Positions 44,217 through 58,061 are shown, counted from the stretch's first letter. The stretch is 64,000 bases of DNA from Cryptomeria japonica (GCF_030272615.1 NC_081415.1:513575034-513639033), one strand, 5' to 3'. Program-made: numbers and translations. Notes: a model not told the origin generated them from the sequence alone.

Positions 44217-47200
44217 TACACATCCCTTAAGGATAAAGAGAAATATTGAGATGAGCTTAGTATGTTCATGTAATAAAATATGGATTCTTATTTTAAAATT
44301 ATACTTAACATTCATCATTTGCATCATAGCCTTCTTTGGTATTTGCATGAATCTTCTTATCATGGTAATATTTGTCAAACAAGAAGTACTCAAAAATTTG
44401 TTTCCAAGTCAACTTATCCAATTGTAAGCTTTTGATGTTCTACAAAGCATCTAGTATGGAAAAATATAAGTTGGTCCTATCATGGCCATATCTCCATGAT
44501 TACTGATAGCACTAATGACATCATGTCATAAATGCAAGCTAAAAAGATGTCAATACATCCAATTATTGAGTTGGAGATCCCTACTCTTCTTATGTAAGTT
44601 ACAGTCAACACAAAGATGTGAAAGATGTGACTTAGTTACCAAATTAATCTTCATGCCCAATGATTTTTATAACAATATTCTGGCATTTTCTAGTCATAGG
44701 TACACACTCACTCCTTCAAGAATAAATTTCCCCACATGCTTCTATGTGACTCAAATATTCTTTTCCTCTCCTATCATCCTCACCCCTACCATAACTTGTT
44801 TCAATGACTTTTTATCATGTAATGCTCTATCACCCTAGAAAATTTTTTAGATGCCTCCATATAGATCTAGGTTCTATTCTCACACCTACTCTTCAAATAT
44901 TCGTTGCTCCAATGTAGAGGCATAAACCTATTCTCATTACTAAATTCATAGTATTTTTTAATTCCAAAGTTTAATGAAGATTTAAATGGAATAGGGATAG
45001 GAAACTAATCTACTATAATACAAAATAAAACAAAAAACAATTCTTAATTGATGATTTTGTTGAAGTGCAACACACAAATATATAGGGATAAAATATGGTA
45101 TCAACTCCTACAATAGTTGTATAATAGCACAACTACATTGTAACTACCAACATAAAAAACTAAATTAAACTTATTTTAATAAAAAATGGATAAATTGATA
45201 GAGTAATTAGATTCTTGAGGCTCTAAGAAAAATAATCAAGTCAACAACCAAAGTGAAATCATAAGGATTTCAAACATTCTATAGAGGAAAGGAATTATAG
45301 ATGTGTTAGGAAATGTATATAGGCTCATTATGGTGCAAGAATTAGGTACCCAATTCTAATCAATAATGATGCCTTTGATATTTTGATACAACATAAAAAA
45401 CATATTTCATATGATTATGATATGGCCTACATATCGATGATGAGCATCAATATAATGGTAAGTATACACTACATCAATTCAAATCTATACAAATTCATCA
45501 CCTATAAATATATTATACCTTTCTTGAGTTTGTAATTTACCTCCAAAATGATCCATTTCTATATCAACCCACCAAAATGATGTAGGATTTTTTTTTTTAT
45601 ACATTGATAAATTTAGCATATACAATGCAAATGAATAGCCACTTTATTGGTGTGTGTAATAAGTTATATTTTTTTTCTTTATAATTTTATAATTCTTAGC
45701 ATTAAATAAGTAGTATTACAATTACAAGACCTTGGGAAAATTAAAATCTAGAATCATCTAGAATTGGTCAAGATATCTCTATTTCATTTCCACAAAAATT
45801 TTCCAATTCTTGATAAAACCTATTATAAAAATAGTAGTATTGAAAACATCATCAATCCATGTTCATTTTCATGTTACTATTCCTTATTTATTGATATTAA
45901 TCAACATATAATTACTATAATAATAAATATGACTACCCTACTACACACATATTTCCAAACCAAGTTGGAAATAAGTACAAGTTCATATAATATTCTTAAC
46001 CCAATATTACAAAATCTAATGAAATCCAAAATGAAAATAATGGTTATACAACTATAGGTTTATAGATTAGATAATATATAGTTTGCCCTTACATTATTAG
46101 ATTCCAAAAAAGAAAAAGAAAAAAACTAAAATGCAACAACATAGACTATGATATTAACCTTCCATGTATGGCTACTATTACTAAACATAAACTAGTAATA
46201 TAATCTTGTCACAAAATCTTGTTAAAAACATTTTTCAATGACCATACTAAGATTAGTTCGAGATTTAAATTTAATAATTAGAATTTTAGTAACAAAATAG
46301 ACTATAAAATATTTCACTTATTCCCCTAGAGAAAACCATATAAGCAATTGTTTTTAATAACAAAAAAATAAGTTAAAATTAAATTTTCATAACTCTTCTA
46401 TCTATAGGTTTCTCCATAATAGATTTTATAAGGAATATGGTAGGAAATAATAGTTTATTTCTTTTATAAGATTTTAAACCTTTAACACTATTAATATCAA
46501 ACAATGTTTTATATCCTTCGTTTTTCATTCACTACTTTTGTGATTTTTGAAATATCGTATGCCAAAAACTAGATAGCACCAAAAATACTAAATTGAGTGC
46601 AAATATAGACATAATGTTTTCAAATAGATATTATATTCAAAAGATAAATATGAATTTACAATGTAAATATATAAAATTCCATTATCACTTTAATTAAAAA
46701 TAGAATCCAAAATGTATGCTATCTCTTTCAACAAAATAACTAATATACATTTGAGCTCTCCATCTTAGATTTTGTAGGGCTTTGGTGCATATAGGTGAAA
46801 AAAATAAATTAGAACAAAAGGAAAAATGTCAAAGATTTCACTACCTTCTCAAAAAACCATGCTACATTCCTAGGCCAACAAATTGTTTTGATACCTTTAG
46901 CACTTCACCAACAATTAATGTTCAAACAATTTACAAATGATTACCAAATAAACTAGTTAGATGATTTTGTATTTAAATATTAAACCAAAAAAACAAATTA
47001 AAAAAGGAATTCAAATAGTTCAATTTGTATAGTAATTCAACTTTGAACTAGATATAATGCCACATTCAAATACTATTAAATGTCCATTAAACTCAACTAA
47101 GAACTAAGGACATGATACAAAATCCAAAATTAACACTTAAAGTACTCATTCCAATTCAAAACATATAACTCTTTTTCATACCATGCACCCGAGGGTTCCT

Positions 47201-48299
47201 TTTAATAATAATGTTATCTAAATTGTTAGTGTTCCCAACTAATTTCTTGATTATCTTTCTAAAGTAGCTATCTTTAATGCTCAAGACTCTAGAATTAGTG
47301 GCTAATGAAAAGGAGAAAATAGTTTTCTTTACTCTACATTTTTACTCTACATTTTAGGATCTACTAGGCCTAGGATGGTAATCCTTGTTTTGATATCTAA
47401 AATTTTAGTCCTTATATTTTGAGATATTGATTAAAAACAAAATTTTCTAAGAATTGTATAAGGTTTGAATGATTTTTACCACAAATATGATAAATCCTAA
47501 TAATTTATCCTATTCAACACCTTGAGAATATGAAACAACTTGAACATGCTAATGGAAAGGTATGATGTTTGTTTATATTTTAGGATTCTGGGAATCTAAG
47601 CTTTGGACTAGATAATAACCTCAAAGTGGTGCCTATCTAGGGCAATAAAGTTATACTTCACCTACAAGTGCCTTCTTCAAATAACCAAACTTCATATTTA
47701 GAGGACTAATGATAACATCACTACATTATAGTAATATGTCCAAGAAAGGGTGTCATTTGGATTTATTTTGAAGTATCCTTTAACAATCTACATATTTCCC
47801 CATATCTCATTTGAAGTATCTTTAATCTATTGCTTGAATAGATGCAATAAACATGATACACCATGTAGAAAATATATACTAAATAAGTTCATAAACCCTT
47901 AGTGTCTTCACTTAAAAGGAAAATGTTTCTATTCAAGGAGACAATTACAAATAACAAAGTATTTTTTGTCTAATCTTCAATCTCAATAGAAATTTGCCAT
48001 GGAAAATACAAAAATCTCATGCAAAAATAATTTTGTAACACTGAACCACACTTCTCTTTATTGAATATCTTCAAAATAATAAAACAGTAAACTAGATTCA
48101 ATCTAATTTCTTCAAAAATTAGATAATTAAAATATTTCAAATCTCTTACAATATTAGAAGTTCTTCCTTTTATAAGAAAAGTACAAAATATGTTTTGCTT
48201 AATTAAATCTAGAGAGGGTTCGAACCCTTACATAATAAATTGTCGGAAAAAAGAGAGGGATTTTGCAAGGGGTGAGACAACTAAAAATGTATAAAACTA
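44217..48299. other. AT-rich DNA, nothing recognised
   Basis: Very AT-rich, with only short chance frames on either strand. I see no domain, no LTR boundary and no tandem repeat. It may be older intergenic DNA or a transposon decayed beyond recognition. Confidence 0.45.
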
Positions 48300-48941
48300 G
48301 CACAAGACTTGAAGGATAGTCCAAGAGAAATCAACAAACAAAACCAAAACATAAAATAACCAATAAACTAGACTTAGAAACAAACATGCCAAACAAGAGC
48401 TTGATCCCAACTAGAGTAAGCTTGTTGAACACTACCAGATGTTGAGAGTGGGATTGAGTCAACATATATGAAAAATTAACCAAATTAAAAAGACTTAGCC
48501 ATAATCTTAAGTCAACAAATGTGCATGAAATTAAAGAACAAGAACAATAAATACATCCACATAAGAAAACCAGAATTTTTACATGAAAATCCAAACTAGG
48601 AAAACCATGGTGAGATTCAAACTCACAATATATATAACAAGTGTTTACAATAGTTTAGGCCATAGGACAAGGAGCTCACCTCTATATACTTGTAGTCTAA
48701 GGCCCATTGCCTTAGAGAAAGATACAAAAGAACTACTTGCACAATTGAAGAAAAACATTTAATGGCAAGATATAAAACATCCATTGAGATACAATAGGAA
48801 TAAAAGATTGAACTGCATAGAAGATTGGCATATATCACTATGTAGATAATAATTCATTGATTAATTTTTATCTTATTCAATCTAGATTGCAAACACATGG
48901 ACCAATGTTTCACTTTAAACTCACATCACATACACTACACT
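48300..48941 (-). repeat. Degraded LTR-like fragment, minus strand
   Basis: 48565-48635 carries the shared LTR end module in reverse (tttttacatgaaaatcc, then aggaaaaccatggtgagatt and actcacaata), as in Copia2's LTR. The stretch left of it (gttgaacactaccagatgttgaga) suits the end of an LTR. No boundaries can be fixed. Confidence 0.4.
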
Positions 48942-50280
48942 TTTTGGACATTGTTGTTGCTAGTATATGTTGTTATCATTGATGTCAACATATTCTTGTG
49001 ATTTATTGCTCTGGTGATTGCAGATTGGTTTATTGCAATCATGTTCTGGTATATGGAATATTTCTAGTGTCATTACATCTTTATGTTTTGGTTTCAGTGA
49101 TCTAGAAAGATTAATTGATCATATCCTATGATCCAGTTTGTAGTTTGGGGATTTGTAGAGTTTAGTATTTCCTTCGGTATATTCTAGTGTGATTACATCT
49201 TGAGTTGAGTTTTTAGGATATTGTTTGGGATGGCGTTGTGTTTCTTCATTGCAGATCTTGGCTCTGCAAGTTATCTTTCTTCATGATAGTTGTTGATGTT
49301 TGAGTGTTCTTGAAGTCCAGATGTTGATCGATGAAGATTTGATAAGTGGTGTTGGTACAATCGTTACTGATGATTCTAACTTCTTATTGGTGTTTCCTAA
49401 TTAAGTCTTCTTTCTTTTGATGATCCGCACTAATTGTTGTGTGATTTTTTGGTGATTTTTTTGAATCGACGTTGTTCTTCATGTTATGTGGTATTTTTGG
49501 TGATGTAATGTGATATGGTTGATCTTGGCGATATTTTCGATGGTGTTGCATATTTGGAGACTTGATTTAGGTCCATTTTATATCATGTATATCATTATAT
49601 TGGTCTAGCTATCAATATTTGTATCGTGTGATGTAATTTTGTAATTAGTTGTTGAGGGTTTAGTTGACCTTGTTGTCAAGGTTGATGAAGTGTATAAATA
49701 GGTGGTATAGTCATGTAATTTATGTATGGAGGTTGTGTATGCATTATTAGAGAATGATGTATGTGTGAAAAACTAAAATCATCCTTCGGTATTATGATTG
49801 AGTAGAGATTGAAGTAATGTAGAGAAGACATATGTGCTTAACTGGAATTGTAATCAGACATTAGCAGATGTTGTTATTATAGTTCATTTGATTTTAGATT
49901 ATTGTCCAAAAATTTTGTAAGTTAGTTATACTTATTTGTAAGGTAATGAACCTTCCTTGAGGTTTGTAGCCTTCTAGGTTATCATATCTTTAGTTGTAAG
50001 CTCTGCACAGTGAGCTTGAATGCAAGTGCGTTCCCCATTGTAATATATTCACATATTACTGCATAGTATCATATTATTGTGGGTAGGTTCCCACCGTGGT
50101 TTTTCCCTTAACCAAGTTTTCCACATCAAAATCTTGGTGTTGTGTGTTGTGCTATCTATTTTCTTATCTTTGTTTTTGTTGCAATTTATTAGATTTGCAT
50201 TTGTGGTTAAGTTCAATAATCTGGTGAAAACTAATTCATGCCGCTCCCCTCTCATTTTTCCTTCATTATTGTTGTGAGTA
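48942..50280 (+). repeat. Copia4 5' LTR
   Basis: Starts ttttggacattg (TGTTGGACATTG in the 3' copy) and ends near gttgtgagta before the primer site. It contains tataaatagg and the shared end module (50084-50135). Confidence 0.9.
49693..49700 (+). promoter_or_regulatory. TATA box in Copia4 5' LTR
   Basis: tataaata followed by ggtgg; the same site is kept in the 3' LTR at 62695-62702. Confidence 0.6.
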
Positions 50281-50281
50281 A

Positions 50282-50294
50282 TTAGTATCAGATC
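50282..50294 (+). other. Copia4 primer binding site, mutated
   Basis: ttagtatcagatc compares with ttggtatcagagc, with two changes. Confidence 0.75.
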
Positions 50295-50336
50295 TAGATC
50301 CTCTGAAAGAAGCTTGACCTCTTGAGGTGATCTAGG

Positions 50337-51368
50337 TTGGCAGCTAGAAGTGGAAGCATTATCTTTAAGAAGGAGAGTTTGAGATTTTATGGAAGTAACT
50401 ATGCTATATGGAAGAATCAGATGGAGGTGCACTTGAGATGTCTTGGAGAGGATTACTGGAAGATTACTAAGAATGCCTATTATGTTCCTCAGAATGGACC
50501 AACTACTACTGATGAGATCAAGGAAGTTGAAAATAACATTAGAAAGAAGGAAGAATTGTTGAGTGCCCTAGATAATTTAGAGATGACTAATGTGATGGGA
50601 CTTCAATCTGCACATGAAATTTGGGAGAAGCTTGAAACCTTGTATGAAGGAAATAAACAAGTCAAAGTTGCTAAGTTGCAGAGTTTGAAAAGAAAGTATG
50701 AGATGTTGAGAATGGGAGAAGATGAGAACATAGATTCCTTTATGGCTAAGGTGAATGAACTTGTCTTAGGTATCAAATGTGCCAGTGGAACCCTTGAAGA
50801 AGATGAGATTGTTGGTAAAGTGTTGAGTTCATTGCTTCCTTCTTACAAACATAAGGTAGTTGTTATTGATGAGATCTAGAGTATGACTAATGTGACAAGA
50901 GACATGTTGGTTGGAAAGATTGTTGCATTTGAACTCAATGAGTTTGATGAATCACATGGAAAGTTTGAGACAACATTTAGAGCATCTATATATTTAAAGA
51001 AGAAATATGATCCTAATGAATGCAAAATTTTGAGATATGAAAGAGAGAGAAGAGAGATGGAAGAGAAAGAAAGAGAATTGGAGGAGCTTGAAGGACTGGT
51101 TGCTCAAATATTGCCTAAGGGAGATGGTAAGTATGATGGAAAATTACCTCTAAAATGTTTCTCTTGCAATAAGATAGGGCATTTTTCTTCTAGGTGCCTA
51201 GAGAGAATGTCTAAGTATGATAATAATGATAAATTTGATAAGCATGATAGGAATGATAGATATGAGAAGCATGAAAAGTATGATAAATCTTACAAGCCTA
51301 ACCATAAGTATAAGCATCAGAAGAACTATTATTATGCTATTGATGAAGGTGTTACAGATGAAGAATAA
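50337..51368 (+). pseudogene. Copia4 gag
   Basis: MAARSGSIIFKKESLRFYGS then NYAIWKNQMEVHLRCLGEDY is the Copia gag N-terminus. The UBN2 fold follows (SAHEIWEKLETLYEGNKQVK, KLQSLKRKYEMLRMGEDENI, KVLSSLLPSYKHKV). One TAG at 50877 interrupts; the frame goes on through AFELNEFDE and a charged helix to an intact CCHC knuckle, CFSCNKIGHFSSRC, and a Lys/Asp/His-rich tail (KYDNNDKFDKHDRNDRYEKH). With a single stop in about 340 codons this is the best-kept gag in the window. Confidence 0.92.
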
Positions 51369-52018
51369 GAAGGAGATGAAGTTGTATTTATTTCTATTAA
51401 AGAAGATGGACTAGTACCTTTGATTCCACAAGCTGCACTATCAAGGAGAAACCTCTAGCTGCTAAAGTTGAAGAGAAAGATGAATGGGTAATTGACAACA
51501 GTTGTTCACATCATATGACCAGTGATAAAAAAAAAATGAATATGGAAAGATATGATGGCAAAATAGTAAGGTTTGGAGATGACAAAGCATGTTTAATCCG
51601 TGGTAGAGGTTCTATTTCCTTTGATGGTAAGCATAACAATAATGATGTCTTGTATGTTGAAGGTTTGAAGCATTTTATTTTAAGTGTTGGATAGATGGTA
51701 GACAAAGGTTATTATTTGCAATTCAAGAATGGAAAATGTAAGATCCTAAATGCCTACAGTATAGAAATTGTATTAGGAACTAAGACTAAAGGTAATCTCT
51801 TTCATTTGAATGTTGTTGAGAAAAGTTATTTGATTTATCACATTGATGAGAGTTGGTTGTGGCATAGGAGAATGTGTCATGCTAAATTTGATTCAATGAT
51901 TAAGATTAGTTCTGCACAAGTTGTTAGAGATTTTCCTAAAATTGTTAAGCCTACTAGCCTGATATGTAAGGAATGTCAAATAGGAAAGAAAACAAGAATT
52001 TCTTTCAAGAGTAAGTAG
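51369..52018 (+). pseudogene. Copia4 protease and pre-integrase region
   Basis: WVIDNSCSHHMTSDKKKMNM (about 51486-51545) is the protease active-site region, but the usual DSG triplet reads DNS, so the enzyme would be dead. VLYVEGLKHFILSVG ends it at a stop (TAG). The next frame, 51695-52018, has ESWLWHRRMCHAKFDSMIKI and LICKECQIGKKTRISFKSK, the H-H-C-C zinc-binding part of integrase. Confidence 0.9.
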
Positions 52019-52482
52019 TATGCATTTGATGGATTGCTAGATCTTGTGCATACTGACCTATGTGGACCTAAAAAATGTTAGAAGTGTACAAGGTGATATA
52101 TATTTTTTGTTACTGATTGATGATTATTCCAGAATGATGTAGGTTGTCATTTTGAACGAGAAATCAGAAGCATTAGATAAATTCAAGATATTCAAAGAAA
52201 AGATTGAGACTAAGATAGGATTGAAGGTAAAATGTTTGAGATTGACAGAGGAGGAGAGTTTTCTTCTAGTGATTTTGATTGATTCTTTGAAAAGCATGGG
52301 ATTAGTAGACAATTATCTACTCCTAGAACCACACAATAGAATGGAGTTGATGAAAAAAAGAATAGGACTAGCTTGGATTCTGTAAGGACTATGCTGATTG
52401 AAGGGAATGTTTCAAAAATATATTGGAGAGAAGTTGTTGCCAATGTTGTTTAAGTATATAACTGAGTCAATATAAAAAGTGA
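52019..52482 (+). pseudogene. Copia4 integrase core, first part
   Basis: LLDLVHTDLCGPK holds the first Asp, followed by a one-base shift, then FLLLIDDYSRM and a degraded region where the second Asp should be (CLRLTEEESF in place of CLRSDRGGEF). The frame ends at aaaaagtga (52482), where the solo LTR begins. The integrase resumes at 59587. Confidence 0.85.
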
Positions 52483-52604
52483 TGTTGGGAAAATGGTGTC
52501 TCAACCTTGCATTTACATGAGGTTACTATTTATATTAGGTTTTCATTTGGGCACAAAATGGTGCAAAATTCTCCCCGAAGCTTGTGGTTGGATAGATAAG
52601 CATT

Positions 52605-53384
52605 TGAAGTAGTCACCAGCTAGGAGGGACCTCAAAGAGATTAGTCCAGACTGATCGGTAAGAGTAAACACAATGGAAACATAGGGACATGATGGAGGCA
52701 ATGAAGAAAAAATTGAATTATATCATGAAAACTGATTACAACCAACCAGTAACAACTAGGTTCTAGAAACAAGGTCACATGCCTACTAAAACATGCTCAA
52801 AATATAGAACAGGTCACAACCGGGACCTCAAATCTTAAGATCTATCTTCTATGCTCAGTCTAACTACTTGATCCCATTCTAATTCTCTATTATAATGTTT
52901 TACATGATCCAAATGAATTCATTCAGCCCAAAAAGGGGTCAAAAACTTAAGAACAAGACCTAACCTGCAAAACCCACAAGGTCGGCCTTCGTCAAAGAAA
53001 TTCCTTCATAAAATCCAAAGGATCAAGTGTAGATCATGATAAAAGGTCAGCTACATGCTGAGGAACATCAAAATCAATTCTCAGGCTCCTCAAGCTATGG
53101 AAGGGACCCGATAGATCACCAATGCAAATAGGTATAGGTAACCGATAACAAAAAACTATCTCAAAAACCAGTTGCAATAACTTGCCAAAAAATGATCCAA
53201 ATGTTCCATGGTTTGGGAATAAGGAATATCATCAAGTATTCAAGAAAAATATAATTCCACAGGTTCTAGTGAGCCAAATCTAGGACACATAGAAAGAAAT
53301 ATTGAAACTGCAAACATAAAGAAAAACAGAAAGGAAATATTTTTGGTTGATGCAAGATTGCTATGAACCGAGGATGCTCCTGCA
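52605..53384 (-). repeat. Gypsy2 3' LTR
   Basis: Plus-strand ends are TGAAGTAGTCACC and GATGCTCCTGCA; aligns with 58062-58829. Confidence 0.92.
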
Positions 53385-53439
53385 TCAGACAGTTGAGGTT
53401 GTGGAAAAAAAGTGAGTCTCTCACTTTGCTAGGGTTGGA

Positions 53440-54725
53440 GGAAAACCAAGGCAGTCTACCTCTTCTTAAGAAATCCGATATGAATCTTTAACTGGTTTGT
53501 CCTTCCACTTCACAAGATACTCCTTATACTGACTGCTCTAGGTACTATAACCAATCCAACTGTCCAAAATGTCTTCAATCTGATCTGGTTCCTTTCAGGG
53601 CAATTATTTCTTCAAGTCTGGAATATTGTCCTCACTGAATTCTGGTTCATGAAACTAATGAAGATCTACAATGTTAAACACAGGTCAAATACTCAAACCA
53701 TCTGGTAACTCCATTTCATATGCATTCCCAGAATTGAACCTTCTCAATATCCTACAAGGTCCAAACTTTCTCATTTGCACCTTGTTATAAGTTCCAACCG
53801 GGAATCTTTCTTTTCTCATATACATCATCACTTCATCACTAAATTCAAATTCCTTTTGTCTCCTCTTCTCATCTTCCTTTTCTTTATACTTGTTGTTCAT
53901 GTCCTCCTGATGTTTCTTAACTTGAATATGTAAGTCCTTCATGTGATCTACAAATTCTTCTACTTCTGAACTTCTCCAATCTTCACTGCTAATATCTCTT
54001 AATTCTAATATACCTCTAGAATTTACTACGGTAACAATATCAAAAGGTGTTCTTCCGGTAATCTTATTTACTGAATTATTGTAGGCAAAATTTTCTTGTG
54101 CAAGAATCAAATCCCAACTTCTAGTTTTATCTCCAACTAAACATCTCAATAGATTTCTCAACCTTTGGTTAAGTGCTCTTTTCTGTCCATCAGTCTCTAG
54201 ATGAAAAGTAGAACTAAACCTCAAAATTGTCTTCATCTTCTTCCAAAATGTTCTCCAAAAATAGCCAACAAACTTAGTTTCTCTATCTAAAACTATGCTC
54301 TTACGCAATCCATGCAATCTCACTACTTCCTTGAAAAATAGGTCTCCTATATGTAATGCATCTGATGTCTTCTTACAAGGTATGAAATGAGCCATCTTCA
54401 AGAATATATCCACTACCAAAAATATAGAATCATTCCCTCTTGATGTTTTAGGAAATCCAAGTAGGAAATCCATGCTTATATCCTCCCAAGGTCTTATGGG
54501 TACTGTCAAAGGTTTATACAATCCCACATTCTAACTACTATCATTTGCAACTTGACAAACACTACAACTTTGCACATATTTCCTAACATCCTTATGAATC
54601 TGGGGCCAAATGTAATGCTCACTCACTAATGCTATTGTTTTGTTAATGCCAAAATGTTGGGCTAATCCTCCACTGTGTTTCTCCTTTAGCAGATTCTCCC
54701 TCATATAACTCTTAGGTATGCACAA
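53440..54725 (-). pseudogene. Gypsy2 integrase with chromodomain
   Basis: The zinc part (VQSCSVCQVANDSS) at 54560-54531 is followed by 280 open codons (54527-53685). These hold PWEDISMDFLLGFPKTSRGN (first Asp), VLDRETKFVGYFWRTFWKK (second Asp) and TDGQKRALNQRLRNLLRC. In the last block the catalytic Glu position carries a basic residue, so the enzyme should be inactive even though the frame is open. The C-terminal part has FGPCRILRRFNSGNAYEMEL. A broken chromodomain follows at 53600-53450 (IEDILDSWIGYST, YKEYLVKWKDKPVKDSY) with three stops. Confidence 0.9.
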
Positions 54726-56100
54726 CTAAACTCCTATGAATAACATCCCATCCTGAATGAAGTGATCCAACCACTTGCTTCTATCTACCATAACTAATTC
54801 CCTACATGCTCTCCAAGGTTCTACAAAATCTAGGTCATCATCATACAAGGTCTTCAATTAGTCAAATCCTAATACTGTCACTCTCATCTTTGTCAGTAAA
54901 TTCATTCTCCTATTCAATGCATCAACAACTTTGTTAGATTTACCACTTCTATGATTCAACACAAAGGTGTAACTCTGCAAAATTTCTACCCATCTCATAT
55001 GTTTCTGATTCAACTTACTCTGACTCTTCAAATATTTCAATGCTTGATGATCTGTATACAACACCAACTCCTTAGGCAACAGGTAATGTCTCCACTTCTT
55101 CAAGGATTGAACTATGGCATAAAACTCTTAATCTTACACTGAATATCTCTTCTAGGCATCATGCATTTTCTTGCTGAAATAAGCTATTGCTCTCCCTTCC
55201 TGACTCGAGAATGCTCCTATTTCAGTTCCACTTGCATCACAATCCACTTGAAATAATTTATTTAAATCTGGTAAAGCCAACACAGGATACTCAGTCACAT
55301 TTCATTTGAACAATTCAAAAATTTTGTTTTCTCTGATGGTCCACTTGAATTCCTTTTGATCTCCCATCATGGTCTCAGTCATAGGGTCACAAACTGAACT
55401 AAATTTCTGATGAACTTTCAGTAGAAACTATCCAATCCATGAAATGATCTTACCTCTTCAATTCTTTCCGATGTAGGCCACTCAAAAATTGCTTTTACTT
55501 TCTTAGGGTCCATCTTCAAATCATCCTCAGATATCACAAATACCAAATAGACTAATTCTTCCTTCATGAAAGTACACTTCTTAAGATTTATCAACAACTT
55601 TTCTTCCCTCAACCTCTACAAAACTTGTCTCAAATGCAACAAATGCTCCTCTTTTTTCTTACTTAAAATTGGAATATCATCCAAATATACAATAATAAAC
55701 TTACCCAAGAATTTCTTCTATACCTCATCAACCTCATGAAAGTAGTCGGTGTATTAGTTAACCCAAAAGGAATCACTAACCATTCACACAGTCCTTCATT
55801 TGTCTTGAATGTTGTCTTCCACTCATCTCCTTCTCTGATCTTGATCTCATGATATCCACTCTTCAAGTCTATATTGGTAAAGTATTTAGCTCCACTCAAA
55901 CAGTCCATTATGTCATCCACCCTAGGCAAATGAAACTAGTATTTCATTGTGATCTTGTTTCTTTCTTTGGAATTGATGCACATTCTCCACTCTACATTCT
56001 TCTTAGGTGATAATAGTGTTGGTATTGCACAAGGGCTCATACTTTCTCTAATCAAACATTTTTCCAATTGCTCCTGCACTTTTCTATTCAACTCTTCATT
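54726..56100 (-). pseudogene. Gypsy2 reverse transcriptase and RNase H
   Basis: RT: MSPCAIPTLLSPKKNVEWRM, then [20 protein letters not shown] and [36 protein letters not shown]; after a frameshift the catalytic IIVYLDDIP, then LLINLKKCTFMKEELVYL. RNase H at 55103-54858: MKKWRHYLLPKELVLYTDHQ and LNHRSGKSNKVVDALNRR. The parts lie in several frames, with stops between them. Confidence 0.9.
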
Positions 56101-56760
56101 ATCTATCGATGTCATCTGGTGTGTAGCTTTGTTAGGCAAACTAGCTCTGGGAGCCAGATCCATGCAATGACTAATACTTCTCACAAGTGGCAATCTATCA
56201 AGCACATTATTTAAAATGATGCCTTCATATTCTATCAATAAAACTTTTTTCTCTTTTGGTTGTTCTTCTTCATGCTCTGGATTCTCAATCTTCTTAGAAA
56301 CTAAGGAAAAACACACATTCTCATGTCTCAATCCATCTAGGAGTTTCCTTCCATCCACCAAACAGATTCTACCATTTATATAGACTTCACTCTTCAAAGG
56401 TTCCTCCAAGGGCAACAAGGTTTGCTTAATCCCATTGGCCACAATAGTTTATGCATTCTCCCTCCCATCATGTATTGCCTATTTATCAAACTACCAAGGT
56501 CTACCCAACAAAATATGACAAATATCCATAGGCATAATATCACACAAGACTTCATCATGATAATTCCCAATTTTCAATTTCACCAAACATTTCTCACTTA
56601 CTGACTTATGTTAAATATCCTAAATCCATGCTATCTGATAAGGCTTAGGGTGCTTCAATCTTTCCAAATTTGACTTATTCACCATCTCTTCAAAAAAAAG
56701 ATTATTTGAACTACCACTATCAATAAAAAATTTACAACACTTACTGGATACCTTACATCT
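56101..56760 (-). pseudogene. Gypsy2 protease and linker
   Basis: KCCKFFIDSGSSNNLF (56751-56700) is the protease active site. MPMDICHILLGRPW (about 56550-56500) closes the domain. The linker 56442-56101 is open (LPLEEPLKSEVYINGRICLV, RLPLVRSISHCMDLAPRASL) and leads into RT in the same frame. Confidence 0.85.
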
Positions 56761-57990
56761 AGTCTTGAACAAATTCTTTCTCTACAAGGGCTCTTCATCT
56801 CTCCCTCTATGACACAAAGCTCTCCTCATCATCAACAATTCTCCATCTTCTAGTTTTTTATAAGATCTGACAGGGTTTTCTTCCACCACTACTTCTCTTT
56901 TGGTATTCTCTATCTTCTTACACTTGAAAGAATGATATCCTTCTCCTCCACACTTATAGAAATTTCCTCTAAATACCCTCTTATCTTGTCTCCCAAAATT
57001 CTCATTCTGGTAGCCATCTAGTTCTCTCCCCGCAATAGAAATTTATATCACCTTTCCGACATGAATTATCTTCTTTCCTCACTTCTTTGTCCTTGTTCTG
57101 ATCTGCATAGGTTCCTCTACCCCCGATATATCCTCTTCCTCCTTGAAATCTTCCTCTGGAAAACCATCCACCTCTACCTCTCTGCCTCTGCTCATGTATT
57201 TTGTTTAGATTCTCTTCTACCTTTAGGGCATACTAGTAAGCCTCTTAAACACTCTGTAATTTGATCAAACTGAGTTCATCTTGTATAGACACCCACAATC
57301 CATTCAAATATCTTGTAACTTGTTCAACTTCATCATCAACATGTCTGGATCTGATATTCAACTTGTAAAATGCTTCGGTGTACTACTTCAACTAGATTCC
57401 TTCTATCTCAAATTCTACAACTTCTAGAATAGATTTACTTGATAATTAGTAGGCATAAATTTTGATTTCAACTTAGAAACCATCTGATCCCATATCTTGA
57501 TCTTCTCTTTACCTCTTCTCTATGTATCAACCTGCAAATGCTCCCAGCAAAGAGATGCATGACCTTTCAACCAGGTATAAGAATATTTCATCTTCCTTTC
57601 TTCTGCAGTGAATTCAAAATCAAAATATTTCTCCATCTCTGAGATCCAATCCATCAATTAATCCAAATCCAACTTCCTATCATATTTTAGTAGGGTAAAA
57701 TGAGGTTTAGTATTCACCCTACTCAAAACCCTCAAAAACCTTTCCTCGTCTGGATCAACCATCAGTGGGTTTACTTATTTTGTCGGGGCTTCTTCTCCTT
57801 AATCTTTACTTACATCTTCAATGCATCAGCCTCTTCTTTGGGTTGTTGCCACAGCTTCCAACCGAGCTGCTATTCCTCGCAACATTTCCATCACAAGAGG
57901 GTCTGCATTCCCATGCACTCCACCATTCCTAGTTCCTCTTCGCACCAACTTTATGCCAGTCCTCTATAGCTGTAGATTGGATCCATATAT
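56761..57990 (-). pseudogene. Gypsy2 gag
   Basis: Minus-strand blocks read VDPDEERFLRVLSRVN, RKLDLD then MDWISEMEKYFDFEFTAEER, MKYSYTWLKGHASLCWEHLQ and IWDQMVSKLKSKFMPTNYQ, the Retrotrans_gag signature. An Arg/Glu-rich stretch and a zinc knuckle YKCGGEGYHSFKCKK (56960-56920) follow; it lacks the first Cys and the His. Stops are frequent. Confidence 0.85.
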
Positions 57991-58047
57991 AGTCCACCAC
58001 CCTACAAAAAAATTCTCAAGACAACATAATCTTCGAAATGAAAACTC

Positions 58048-58061
58048 GCTCTGATACCACT
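58048..58061 (-). other. Gypsy2 primer binding site
   Basis: The minus strand reads aagtggtatcagag next to the 5' LTR, the initiator-Met tRNA complement. Confidence 0.85.

Noticed and set aside
48215-48228. agggttcgaaccct, like a tRNA T-arm or SINE B box
   Set aside because: No A box, acceptor stem or cloverleaf is found around it. A palindromic 14-mer alone is not a tRNA gene.
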